Of a stretch of 64,000 nt of DNA, positions 45,818-54,113 are shown piece by piece; position 1 is the first letter of the stretch, and each line of letters opens with the position of its first letter. Under the pieces are notes generated by a model. It searched no databases and had not been told where the DNA came from. It was given only the letters and a program-made list of their open reading frames with translations. The translations under genes were made by a program, and so were the position numbers. Source of the DNA: Pseudomonas mandelii (GTDB lineage Bacteria > Pseudomonadota > Gammaproteobacteria > Pseudomonadales > Pseudomonadaceae); NCBI RefSeq assembly GCF_900106065.1, contig NZ_LT629796.1:2206001-2270000 (forward strand). The letters run 5' to 3'.

Positions 45818-46018
45818 TCAAGCGCTGATCTGAGAAGGAAAACCTAACGCCTCGACAGCTTTACGAATCTGCTCTGGGCTTTCGCTGCTTTCAACACTCA
45901 CCTTACCGGCTGACCGATCCACGGAAACCGTAGCTTCGTTGTCCAGTGACTGAATCGCTTTGGTAATTTTGCTGACGCAACTGCCGCAACCAATGCCTGA
46001 TACATCTAAGACGAACAT
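45818..46018 (-). CDS. Small HMA-domain metal chaperone (CopZ-like)
   Basis: A 66-residue ferredoxin-like heavy-metal-associated domain. The metal-binding loop is SGIGCGSCVSKI (about residues 7-18), with the CxxC pair but GIGCGSC in place of the usual GMxCxxC. The remainder, VSVDRSAGKVSVESSESPEQ and IRKAVEALGF, fits the fold. It probably carries Cu(I) in the cytosol, but there is no partner ATPase gene nearby. Confidence 0.85.
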   Translation of the reverse strand: MFVLDVSGIGCGSCVSKITKAIQSLDNEATVSVDRSAGKVSVESSESPEQIRKAVEALGFPSQISA

Positions 46019-46429
46019 GGTTATTCCTCTCGTGCTGAGCGGTCTCTTTTCACCGCACCGACAGCATCAACGTTGACACGATGGCAAGGTCAATAGTTAT
46101 CTGTTTCGGGTTGTGAGCGTCATTCATGGGTAATTGCACAGTCTGGACCACCCTTTTGCATTTGACCTAACCAGCCATTTGCATCGGATTCGACCAGTAC
46201 GCTTCTTGGCCATGACCGGCAGAGAACGGCCAAAACCGGACGCTCATCACGAACGTCTGAAGCTTGAAAGCCTGACTGACAGGCCAACACGCACAGCACC
46301 TATTAACCCTGCCTTCGCAACCCCTTCTCCAGTTGGTCTCGCCAAAACCCTAGCTCTATAGGGCGGCTTTCCAAACGCCAAGATTAGGAGTAATGTAATA
46401 CTGACTACATATTAAATAGCTATCTCTAC
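46019..46429. other. Intergenic space upstream of chrB
   Basis: 411 bp with no credible gene. The right end has a short inverted repeat, ATGTAATACTGACTACAT (46393-46410, 5-bp arms), in an AT-rich stretch 20 bp before the chrB start. It is a plausible operator for the chromate-responsive regulator ChrB. Otherwise nothing is seen. Confidence 0.45.
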
Positions 46430-47374
46430 ATGAAAAATTGGCTGACTCTGATTCTTGGCTTACCCACCGCTAATGCCACCGAACGCATGCGGGCTTGGCG
46501 CGCTTTGAAAGCTTCAGGTGCGGCAGTTTTGCGCGATGGTGCTTACCTGCTGCCTGATACCGGTGTCTGTCGTGAAGCGTTAGCGTCTGTCGAACGCGAC
46601 ATCCTGGCCATCAACGGCACCGCTTACGTCTTGCCCGTCGTCGATTCTCACGGTGAGCGCTTTGTCGAGCTGTTCGACCGTAGCGAGGACTACACCAAGC
46701 TACGCACTGAGATCGAAGCATGCCGTGCACAGCTCAATGCTGAGAACGCACTGGCCACCACCAAGCAGATTCGCAAGCTGCGCAAAGCCTACGAACAACT
46801 GGTCAACATCGATTACTTTCCAGGTAAGCCGAAGCAGCAAATTAATTTGGCTTTGCAGGAGCTAGAGACAGCGGTTAGCAGGGCCCTGTCTCCGGATGAG
46901 CCACACAGCAGCAACCAAACAATAACGACACTCTATGTTGATGATTATCAGGGACGCGTCTGGGCAACACGCAAGCGTCCCTGGGTCGACCGACTGGCGT
47001 GTGCCTGGCTCATTCGTCGCTTCATTGACGCGCAAGCTCAGATCCTCTGGCTGAACACGCCACAGGACTGTCCAGTCGGTGCCCTGGGTTTTGATTTCGA
47101 TGACGCAACCTTCAGCCATGTTGGTAACCGCGTCACCTTCGAAACCCTACAAGCCAGTTTTGAGCTTCAAGAGCCCGGCCTAAACCGTATCGCCGCATTG
47201 GTGCACTACCTCGATATCGGAGGTATCCAGCCGGTGGAGGCTGCCGGTATCGAACGGGTGCTGGCAGGGCTACGTGAAACCATTACCCATGACGACCATC
47301 TGCTGGCAGCTGCAAGTGCCATCTTCGATGGCCTGCTCGCCGGGTTCGTGAAAGAGGAGCAACCCAATGAGTAA
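46430..47374 (+). CDS. chrB: Chromate resistance protein ChrB
   Basis: A 314-residue ChrB, a chromate-sensing regulator or accessory factor for ChrA. The N-terminal domain (WLTLILGLPTANATERMRAW RALKASGAAVLRDGAYLLP) is joined to the C-terminal ChrB domain beginning VWATRKRPWVDRLACAWLIR (about residues 177-196), with RFIDAQAQILWLN and a HYLDIGG motif. It overlaps chrA by 8 bp. The stand-alone protein at 48809 is a paralogue of its C-terminal half. Confidence 0.93.
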   Translation: MKNWLTLILGLPTANATERMRAWRALKASGAAVLRDGAYLLPDTGVCREALASVERDILAINGTAYVLPVVDSHGERFVELFDRSEDYTKLRTEIEACRAQLNAENALATTKQIRKLRKAYEQLVNIDYFPGKPKQQINLALQELETAVSRALSPDEPHSSNQTITTLYVDDYQGRVWATRKRPWVDRLACAWLIRRFIDAQAQILWLNTPQDCPVGALGFDFDDATFSHVGNRVTFETLQASFELQEPGLNRIAALVHYLDIGGIQPVEAAGIERVLAGLRETITHDDHLLAAASAIFDGLLAGFVKEEQPNE

Positions 47375-48725
47375 GGTTTTGGCACCAGAGGTTGAAGAGG
47401 ATATGTCGAGGCCTGAACCGATTAGTCTGCGTGAGGCGTTCTGGTTCTGGCTGAAGCTCGGCTTCATCAGTTTCGGCGGGCCAGCCGGACAGATCTCGAT
47501 CATGCACCAGGAGCTGGTGGAACGGCGACGCTGGATTTCCGAGCGCAGATTCCTGCATGCCCTCAATTACTGCATGTTGTTGCCTGGGCCTGAAGCTCAG
47601 CAGTTAGCAACCTACATTGGCTGGCTAATGCATCGAACCTGGGGCGGAGTTATTGCGGGTGCTTTGTTTGTACTGCCCTCACTTTTCATCCTGATCGCTC
47701 TTTCGTGGATGTATATCGCCTTTGGCGATGTCCCCGCGGTGGCCGGACTTTTCTATGGGATCAAACCCGCCGTAACGGCCATCGTGGTGCAGGCGGCACA
47801 TAGAATCGGCTCTCGGGCATTGAAGAACAATTGGCTGTGGGCAATAGCGGCGGCTTCATTTACCGCGATCTTTGCATTCAATGTTCCGTTCCCGCTGATC
47901 GTCTTGGGGGCCGCGTTAATCGGCTATGTCGGAGGTCGCCTGGCTCCCGAGAAGTTCAGAGCTGGGGGGCATAGCGCCGCCAAAAAGTCCTTCGGCCCAG
48001 CCTTGATCGATGACGACACTCCGTCCCCGGAACATGCCCGGTTCAGCTGGTTGAAATTGGCATCGCTCGCACTGATCGGCGCCGTGCTATGGGCTTTGCC
48101 GATGGGGATTTTGACCGCCCTCTTTGGTTGGGAAGGAACCTTGACCCAGATGAGCTGGTTCTTTACCAAGGCGGCATTACTGACCTTTGGCGGAGCCTAC
48201 GCAGTGCTCCCATACGTCTACCAAGGCGCGGTCGGTCACTATGGCTGGCTAACCCCGACGCAGATGATCGACGGGCTGGCTCTGGGGGAAACCACGCCAG
48301 GGCCGCTGATCATGGTGGTGGCTTTCGTCGGCTTTGTCGGGGCCTATGTCTTGCAAGTATTCGGTGCCGATCAAGTATTTCTGGCGGGAGCTGTGGCCGC
48401 CGCCCTAGTGACCTGGTTCACCTTTCTACCATCGTTCCTGTTCATCCTCGCGGGTGGCCCGCTGGTGGAGTCGACCCACAACGAACTCAAGTTCACGGCA
48501 CCCCTTACCGCCATTACGGCGGCGGTGGTGGGAGTTATCCTCAATCTGGCGTGTTTCTTCGGCTATCACGTACTTTGGCCGAAAGGCTTCAGCGGTAACC
48601 TGGACTGGCCCTCCGCGTTGATCGCGATTGCTGCGGCGATTGCCTTGTTCCGCTTCAAGCGAGGCGTCATTCAGGTACTGATGGCCTGCGCGCTCGTCGG
48701 GTTGGCTGTGCATTTGCTGCGCTAG
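47367..48725 (+). CDS. chrA: Chromate transporter ChrA
   Basis: A 452-residue CHR-family inner-membrane protein that expels chromate, in the long (two-domain) form. The N-terminal CHR domain has FWLKLGFISFGGPAGQISIM and the C-terminal one FFTKAALLTFGGAYAVLPYV. The conserved FGGP/FGGAY signatures and GETTPGPLIMVVAFVGF are clear. About ten hydrophobic segments are seen. It overlaps chrB and is followed 83 bp later by a ChrB-domain protein. Confidence 0.96.
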   Translation: MSKVLAPEVEEDMSRPEPISLREAFWFWLKLGFISFGGPAGQISIMHQELVERRRWISERRFLHALNYCMLLPGPEAQQLATYIGWLMHRTWGGVIAGALFVLPSLFILIALSWMYIAFGDVPAVAGLFYGIKPAVTAIVVQAAHRIGSRALKNNWLWAIAAASFTAIFAFNVPFPLIVLGAALIGYVGGRLAPEKFRAGGHSAAKKSFGPALIDDDTPSPEHARFSWLKLASLALIGAVLWALPMGILTALFGWEGTLTQMSWFFTKAALLTFGGAYAVLPYVYQGAVGHYGWLTPTQMIDGLALGETTPGPLIMVVAFVGFVGAYVLQVFGADQVFLAGAVAAALVTWFTFLPSFLFILAGGPLVESTHNELKFTAPLTAITAAVVGVILNLACFFGYHVLWPKGFSGNLDWPSALIAIAAAIALFRFKRGVIQVLMACALVGLAVHLLR

Positions 48726-48808
48726 AAAGCATGAATTGATTAGCAATCTTTGGCGGGCATTGGGCTCGCCTGACCACCCAGCCTATTGAGCTAGGCAGGA
48801 GGTGTTCC

Positions 48809-49261
48809 ATGAGGTGGATTACCCGTGAACGACCCAAGATCGATCGGGTTGCTTGTCCTTGGCTGATCACTCGCTTTATCGATCCACAGGCCGAGTTCTT
48901 GTACGTACCCAGCGGTGATGTGCTGCGGATTGCAGCTGAGAAAGATGCGACACCCTACGACATTCCGGGCGTAGAGCTTACCCATGAGGGTGAGTTGTGC
49001 AGCTTCGACGCGTTTGTGAAGAAGTACCAGCTCAATGAGCCCGCCTTGCAGCAGCTCGCGAAGATCGTGCGGGGAGCAGATACCTCTCGTCTGGATCTGA
49101 CGCCACAATCGGCTGGGCTGTACGCCATCTCACTGGGGCTGTCGCAGCGATATTCCGATGATCATGAAATGCTTTCGCATGGACTGATCCTGTACGACGC
49201 GCTTTATGCCTGGTGCAAGGAATGCCAAGGTGAATCGCACAACTGGCCTCCTCAAATGTAA
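48809..49261 (+). CDS. Stand-alone ChrB C-terminal-domain protein
   Basis: A 150-residue protein that aligns with the C-terminal half of ChrB: RPKIDRVACPWLITRFIDPQ against RPWVDRLACAWLIRRFIDAQ. It also has an aspartate-rich HEMLSHGLILYDALYAWCKE end. It is common beside chrA in chromate operons and is named variously. GGAGG precedes the ATG. It may form part of the chromate-response machinery; no enzymatic role is known to me. Confidence 0.87.
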   Translation: MRWITRERPKIDRVACPWLITRFIDPQAEFLYVPSGDVLRIAAEKDATPYDIPGVELTHEGELCSFDAFVKKYQLNEPALQQLAKIVRGADTSRLDLTPQSAGLYAISLGLSQRYSDDHEMLSHGLILYDALYAWCKECQGESHNWPPQM

Positions 49262-49309
49262 AGAGACCAGCTCGCACTGAAGCCCAGCCTAGCGCTGGGC
49301 TTTTGCCGT

Positions 49310-49441
49310 TTAGTGGCAGTGGTAGTCGTTCGTTTTATGGTTGCGATGGCAACCTTTTGAATCAGTACCACCACTATGCGCGAAGGCAGCAGCGGACGAA
49401 ATCGAAAGTAAAGCGGCGATCAAAAGGGCAGACAGTTTCAT
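49310..49441 (-). CDS. Tiny secreted protein with a YHCH-type Cys/His motif
   Basis: A 43-residue protein: a signal peptide (MKLSALLIAALLSISSAAAFA) followed by only about 22 mature residues, HSGGTDSKGCHRNHKTNDYHCH. This is the YHYH/YHCH motif found at the ends of various secreted proteins. GGAG lies 9 nt before the ATG at 49441; other in-frame ATGs lie upstream. The Cys/His spacing suggests metal binding. Function is unknown. Confidence 0.65.
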   Translation of the reverse strand: MKLSALLIAALLSISSAAAFAHSGGTDSKGCHRNHKTNDYHCH

Positions 49442-49613
49442 CAGGGCTTGCTCCATGCTCATGTTTTTATACTCGTGAGACCTCTCACGCCTTGCAGAGT
49501 ATGGCCAATTGCCTTCATCGAGCAAGCAACTTCCTCGCTGTTTCCCTGACATTCGATGAAAGGCTGAGTGCCTATTTCTTGAGCTGTCCCCGCCTCTAGT
49601 TTAGGATGTTGTG

Positions 49614-49634
49614 ATATCCCCCTAGGGAGGATAT
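49614..49634. promoter_or_regulatory. CsoR/RcnR-like palindromic operator
   Basis: ATATCC and GGATAT arms flank a C-run/G-run centre (CCCTAGGG), with a single mismatch in a 21-bp palindrome. AT arms around a G/C tract are typical of operators for CsoR/RcnR-family metal repressors. It lies about 95 bp upstream of the MFS exporter gene. No gene for such a repressor is seen in the window. Confidence 0.6.
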
Positions 49635-49727
49635 AAGAACATCTATAAACGAGAAACTCGTTGCTCTCTTTCTTCGAGAAATGCTCGACAATCTAGTGGT
49701 CACACGCCTCTCCATGTGAGATTTCTC

Positions 49728-51038
49728 ATGCTGAAAATCCTAGCCAACCGCACCTACCGTCATCTCTTTCTCGCCCAAGTAATCGCGCTCGTAGGGACTG
49801 GACTCGCCACCGTCGCGCTGGGGCTACTGGCATTCGATCTTGCGGGCGCCCAAGCGGGCGCCGTCCTCGGTACAGCCTTGGCGATTAAAATGACGGCCTA
49901 CATCGGCGTGGCGCCGATTGCCGCCGCTTTTGCAGAACGCCTACCCCGTCGAGCGATGCTGGTCTCGCTGGATTTGATACGTGCCGTGGTTGCACTGGCG
50001 TTGCCGTTCGTGACCGAAGTCTGGCAAATCTATGTGCTGATTTTCGTCCTTCAGTCCGCCTCGGCAGCGTTCACTCCGACGTTCCAGGCGACCATTCCAG
50101 ACATACTGCCGGATGAGGACGATTACACCCGCGCCTTGTCGCTATCACGTCTCGCCTACGATCTTGAAAGTGTCGCCAGCCCAATGCTCGCCGCCGCGTT
50201 GCTGACCGTGATCAGCTTCCATAACCTGTTCGCCGGCACCGTCATCGGGTTCCTTGCCTCAGCGGCCTTGGTCGCCACAGTACTCCTGCCAAAGGCGAAA
50301 CCGACGCCACGACGCAGCATCTACGAACGAACCACTCGTGGCCTGCGCATATTCCTGGCCACTCCTCGCTTGCGGGGGCTGCTGGCTCTCAATCTGACGG
50401 TAGCGGCTGCTAGTGCAATGGTCATCGTCAACACCGTAGTGCTGGTGCAGTCGCGCTTCGCTCTGCCTCAGAGTTCTACGGCATTAGCGCTGGCTGCGTT
50501 TGGTGGCGGCTCGATGGTCGCTGCCCTGGTCTTGCCTCGATTGTTGAAAAACATCAAAGACCGAACGGCCATGCTGTTTGGCGGAGGCATATTGGTCGCA
50601 GGCTTAGCGGTTGGCATCAACCTGACCACCTACAACTTTCTGCTGCCGCTGTGGATGGTGCTTGGGGTGGGCTACTCCTTGGCCCAGACTCCGAGCGGTC
50701 GACTGTTGCGTCGCTCTGCACATGCCGAAGATCGCCCGGCGTTGTTTGCCGCCCAATTTGCGCTATCCCATGCCTGCTGGTTGATTACCTACCCATTGGC
50801 GGGATGGCTGGGTGCCAACATCAGCCTCACGGCCTCGTTTGTTGGGCTCGTTGTCGTGGCAGGTAGCGCATTGGCGGTCAGCATCGTGATCTGGCGTCCG
50901 GCCCATGATCAAGAGAGTATCAGGCACAGCCATGAGAATCTGTCGGATGACCATACTCACCTGGACGGACACAGCGGCACCGATCATGAACATCCATATG
51001 TCATTGATGATCAACATCGTCGCTGGCCGAATAGGTAA
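49728..51038 (+). CDS. MFS exporter with a His-rich C-terminus (NreB-like)
   Basis: A 436-residue major facilitator with about 12 membrane segments: YRHLFLAQVIALVGTGLATV at the start and the cytoplasmic A-motif-like AAFAERLPRRAMLVSLDLIR. A cytosolic tail of about 35 residues has ten His (HSHENLSDDHTHLDGHSGTD HEH). A His-rich tail on an MFS protein is the hallmark of nickel exporters such as NreB and NcrC, so nickel or cobalt efflux is suggested. The start could also be the GTG at 49716. The CsoR-like operator upstream supports metal induction. Confidence 0.72.
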   Translation: MLKILANRTYRHLFLAQVIALVGTGLATVALGLLAFDLAGAQAGAVLGTALAIKMTAYIGVAPIAAAFAERLPRRAMLVSLDLIRAVVALALPFVTEVWQIYVLIFVLQSASAAFTPTFQATIPDILPDEDDYTRALSLSRLAYDLESVASPMLAAALLTVISFHNLFAGTVIGFLASAALVATVLLPKAKPTPRRSIYERTTRGLRIFLATPRLRGLLALNLTVAAASAMVIVNTVVLVQSRFALPQSSTALALAAFGGGSMVAALVLPRLLKNIKDRTAMLFGGGILVAGLAVGINLTTYNFLLPLWMVLGVGYSLAQTPSGRLLRRSAHAEDRPALFAAQFALSHACWLITYPLAGWLGANISLTASFVGLVVVAGSALAVSIVIWRPAHDQESIRHSHENLSDDHTHLDGHSGTDHEHPYVIDDQHRRWPNR

Positions 51039-51253
51039 CCGCGTCAACACCTGCTTTAAGGCTGCTCCAGGCAAACTGCATGATTGGCCGCCAAAATCTG
51101 AAGAGACCAGCTCGCCCTGAAAGTCAGCCTGGAGCAGGCCGGTTCCTCGAAGCACTGCCGTGGGAGTACTGCGTGCTGCAAAGCAACGGCAGATATGCAC
51201 TCCATCGCTCAATCCAGAATTCACGGATCGACTTGAACATGCCGGCTGATCGG

Positions 51254-51273
51254 TATGTTATTATGTAACTATA
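51254..51273. promoter_or_regulatory. Possible Zur box
   Basis: TATGTTATTATGTAACTATA has the GTTAT...GTAAC dyad typical of Zur sites (GTTATANNATAAC type), 8 bp before the ATG of the ZnuA-like gene. Confidence 0.5.
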
Positions 51274-51280
51274 AAAATCA

Positions 51281-52270
51281 ATGAGTGATGCCGCCTTGCC
51301 TCGCCTCTCTTCCCTTTTGCCCGCCGTGACCCTGACTTGGTTGGTGGCCGCCTCGGCCTTCGCCGAACCCCGTGTTCTAACCAGCATCAAACCGCTGCAA
51401 CTCATTGCTGCGGCCGTGCAGGACGGTGTCGGGACACCTGATGTGTTACTACCAGCCGGTGCTTCACCTCACCATTACACGTTACGTCCTTCGGACTTGC
51501 GTCAGGTAAAAGAAGCAGACCTGGTTTACTGGATCGGGCCAGACTTGGAGGGCTTTCTGCCTACCGTACTTGAGGGCCGAAAGGGCAAGAGCGTGGCTGT
51601 GCAGGACATGCAGGGGCTGCACCTAAGGCATTTTGGCGAGGAGCATCGACATGACGACGAGCCTGTCGGAGATCAATCTGAGGGGCATGATGCAAAAGAG
51701 CAGGCAACAGAATTGCAGGTCGATAATCATGACCAACTTCATCGACCCGGTGCACTGGATGCCCACCTCTGGCTGAGACCTGAGAATGCACGGTTGATCG
51801 CCAAACACATGGCTTCGGATCTGGCTCTTGTCGATCCAGGCAATGCCGCTCGCTACCAAGCAAATCTGGATGCCTTCGAGCAACGCTTAAAAACCCTCGA
51901 TATCAAACTAAAAGCGCGCCTCAAGCCGCTGGAAGGCAAACCGTTCTTCGTCTTCCACCAGGCTTTCGACTACTTTGAGGAGGCCTACGGATTGCAGCAC
52001 ACTGGAGTTTTCGCAATCAACGCCGAGGTCCCGCCTGGTGCACGCCACGTCGCAGAGATGCGAGAGCGCCTCAAGGCTGCTGGACCTACCTGTATATTTA
52101 GCGAACCACCCATGCGTCCACGTCTGGCGCAAACCTTGAGCGATGGCCTGCCAGTGCATTTTGCCGAACTAGATGCGCTGGGCTTTGGTCTAAAACCCTT
52201 GTCCAACAACTACGAGCAATTGCTGATGAATCTCAGCGATGGTCTTGCTGGGTGTCTTGATCAACTTTGA
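51281..52270 (+). CDS. ZnuA-like periplasmic zinc-binding protein
   Basis: A 329-residue cluster A-I (TroA/ZnuA) solute-binding protein. The signal peptide ends near SAFA. The metal ligands are the His in LPAGASPHHYTLRPSD, the His after the loop (ALDAHLWLRPENARLIAKHM) and FHQAFDYFEEAYG. Between the first two is a His/Asp-rich loop (about residues 110-145, for example EEHRHDDEPVGDQSEGHDAK), typical of ZnuA. No znuB, znuC or zur gene is adjacent, so it would need a permease encoded elsewhere. A possible Zur box lies just upstream. Confidence 0.87.
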   Translation: MSDAALPRLSSLLPAVTLTWLVAASAFAEPRVLTSIKPLQLIAAAVQDGVGTPDVLLPAGASPHHYTLRPSDLRQVKEADLVYWIGPDLEGFLPTVLEGRKGKSVAVQDMQGLHLRHFGEEHRHDDEPVGDQSEGHDAKEQATELQVDNHDQLHRPGALDAHLWLRPENARLIAKHMASDLALVDPGNAARYQANLDAFEQRLKTLDIKLKARLKPLEGKPFFVFHQAFDYFEEAYGLQHTGVFAINAEVPPGARHVAEMRERLKAAGPTCIFSEPPMRPRLAQTLSDGLPVHFAELDALGFGLKPLSNNYEQLLMNLSDGLAGCLDQL

Positions 52271-52346
52271 AATGGAATTATGCATACGATTGAGCCGAAC
52301 TGGATGATGATCGGCACAATATTTCGGGCCATAGGTCATCGCCTTT

Positions 52347-52844
52347 TCAGTGAAGATACGCATCTATGGCTTTGATGGGATTGCCAGACATGTCCTGCGT
52401 CAGCTTCTGCGCGGCCTCAATCTCTTGTGGCGTCATTGAAGCGGTAATCCTATCGCGCTCTTCTAACGCAATGCTGTCAGGAGCGCTCGCGGCCGCCAGG
52501 CTAAAGAGCGCATAAGCTACCACGTGATTCTGCGGCACCCCATAACCATTGGCGTATAGCACTCCGAGGTTGGATCGAGCGAGGGCTGCCCCCTGCTCGG
52601 CAGCGAGGCGATACCACTTGATGGCCTCCTTGAAGTCCTGCGGCACGCCTTTGCCCTGGACGTACATCATTCCGAGGTTGGATTGTGCGGCAGCGTTGCC
52701 CTGTTCAGCTAAAGGTCGCCATTCACGTAAAGCGGCGGTGAAATCTCCTCGCTGAAAAGCCGAGAAACCTTCATCGAAACCTGCATAGACCGTGTTCAGA
52801 ACACCAAGCAGCACAAGGTAAACTGGTACATGGCGGGCGTGCAT
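52347..52844 (-). CDS. Secreted Sel1-repeat protein
   Basis: A 165-residue protein with a signal peptide (to about residue 21) and two clear Sel1-like repeats: EQGNAAAQSNLGMMYVQGKG and EQGAALARSNLGVLYANGYG, each followed by VPQ and an alpha helix. Such repeats form protein-binding scaffolds. The partner is unknown. It is convergent with the ZnuA-like gene. Confidence 0.82.
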   Translation of the reverse strand: MHARHVPVYLVLLGVLNTVYAGFDEGFSAFQRGDFTAALREWRPLAEQGNAAAQSNLGMMYVQGKGVPQDFKEAIKWYRLAAEQGAALARSNLGVLYANGYGVPQNHVVAYALFSLAAASAPDSIALEERDRITASMTPQEIEAAQKLTQDMSGNPIKAIDAYLH

Positions 52845-53124
52845 GGCGAATCCTGATTTTGTCTTGGAGCACTATCGATAATCCTAGCAAAGAATCCACC
52901 CGTCACCTTTAAGCCATGATCCGTATACCTACTTAAGGGATGTGCTGGCGTGGCCTCCTCTACCGCGAGCGAGTGAAATTGAAGAATTGCCGCCGCATAA
53001 GTGCGAACCACAAGGGCGGCCCAAGGTTGCCGTGCGCTCAGGTACTACTAAATTGAGGTTTTTGGCCAGACCAGTAAATTCGGTTCATGGGCGAGTGCCT
53101 TTCCCTTAGCGGCCGAGTCAAAGT
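52845..53124. other. Short intergenic space
   Basis: 280 bp without a credible gene between the Sel1 and TauE/SafE genes. No clear hairpin or repeat was noticed. Confidence 0.35.
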
Positions 53125-53922
53125 TCAACTATGACGCCATACTTTTACCGAGGAAATCAGGAGAATGGCGGCGAGCAACGGGAGGAGATATGTTGTCGGG
53201 ATCAGACCTAGTAATTGCCCGCCGATGAATGTTCCTATGATGGAACCCGCTGCCATGACCAGTATGAATGGCCGTTGAGCGCGGATTATCGAAAAGCTCT
53301 GGTCGCGGCTGTATCGCGTGAAACCCACAATCATTGTGGGCAGGCTCACAGCAAGTGAAAGACTGCCAGCGAGCTTGATGTCAGCACCGAATAGTAGAAC
53401 GATTGTGGGTATTAACAACTCACCGCCAGCAACCCCCATCAATGCAGCAACTACTCCGATACCGAAGCCAACCACGATCCCGACTATAGCCAGTGTCTCG
53501 CCTTGAAGCAGGGCGACCCCAGTTGCGCTTGCCTCATGGCCGAACAGCAAAGCAACAGCGATGCCTACGAGCAGCACTGCCAAAACGCGGTACAAGGTTT
53601 TACTCTTGAGCTTGGTTGCCCATCCCGCTCCAAACCAAGCACCCGCAAGGCTTCCAGCCAGAAGCGTGACGATGATGTCCCACCGTTCAAAGACCGCAGA
53701 GTAGGGAACGCTGAATGCGCGAAATGGAAGAGCTGTGGCTACCACCACGAGGCTCATGGCCTTGTTGAGAATGACAGCCTCCAACGCACCGAAACCAAAC
53801 AATCCGATGAGTAGTGGCAGCCTGAACTCTGCGCCACCCAAGCCAATCAGCCCACCTAGGGCACCGATAATAGTGCCGCTACCAAATACTATTGGTTTGT
53901 TTTTTTCTCTACTTGAGGTCAT
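53125..53922 (-). CDS. TauE/SafE-family permease
   Basis: A 265-residue inner-membrane protein with 7-8 hydrophobic segments. The duplicated TauE/SafE pattern is visible: GSGTIIGALGGLIGLGGAEFRLPLL near the N-terminus and FGIGVVAALMGVAGGELLIPTIVLLFGAD in the second half. Members export sulfite, sulfoacetate or other anions. The substrate here is unknown. It lies 43 bp after the amidase fragment in the same direction. Confidence 0.85.
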   Translation of the reverse strand: MTSSREKNKPIVFGSGTIIGALGGLIGLGGAEFRLPLLIGLFGFGALEAVILNKAMSLVVVATALPFRAFSVPYSAVFERWDIIVTLLAGSLAGAWFGAGWATKLKSKTLYRVLAVLLVGIAVALLFGHEASATGVALLQGETLAIVGIVVGFGIGVVAALMGVAGGELLIPTIVLLFGADIKLAGSLSLAVSLPTMIVGFTRYSRDQSFSIIRAQRPFILVMAAGSIIGTFIGGQLLGLIPTTYLLPLLAAILLISSVKVWRHS

Positions 53923-53964
53923 TGCTCATTTTTCTTTTCAGCGCCCTGAAACTACAAAGCTAGA

Positions 53965-54113
53965 CTAGGATCTTTCCTGGTCCTTCTGCCAAGCTAGATA
54001 AGTGTTCACTGGAGGGCGTCGGCTGAAGTGTTGCCGTAGCCCATCAAACAAAGAGTTCGCCAACGCTTGCTGATGGCGTGCGCTGACTAACCGCTGGCAG
54101 TCCTGTGCGTTAG
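53965..54113 (-). pseudogene. 3' fragment of an AmiB/AmiC-type amidase gene
   Basis: The frame encodes NAQDCQRLVSARHQQALANS, LFDGLRQHFSRRPPV and a short tail ending ERS. This is the normal C-terminus of a periplasmic N-acetylmuramoyl-L-alanine amidase, after the ETGFIS motif. That motif is at the cut end of the 5' fragment (63191-64000), now 9 kb away. Joining the halves through one TTAG gives ETGFIS then NAQDCQR with no frame change. Confidence 0.93.
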
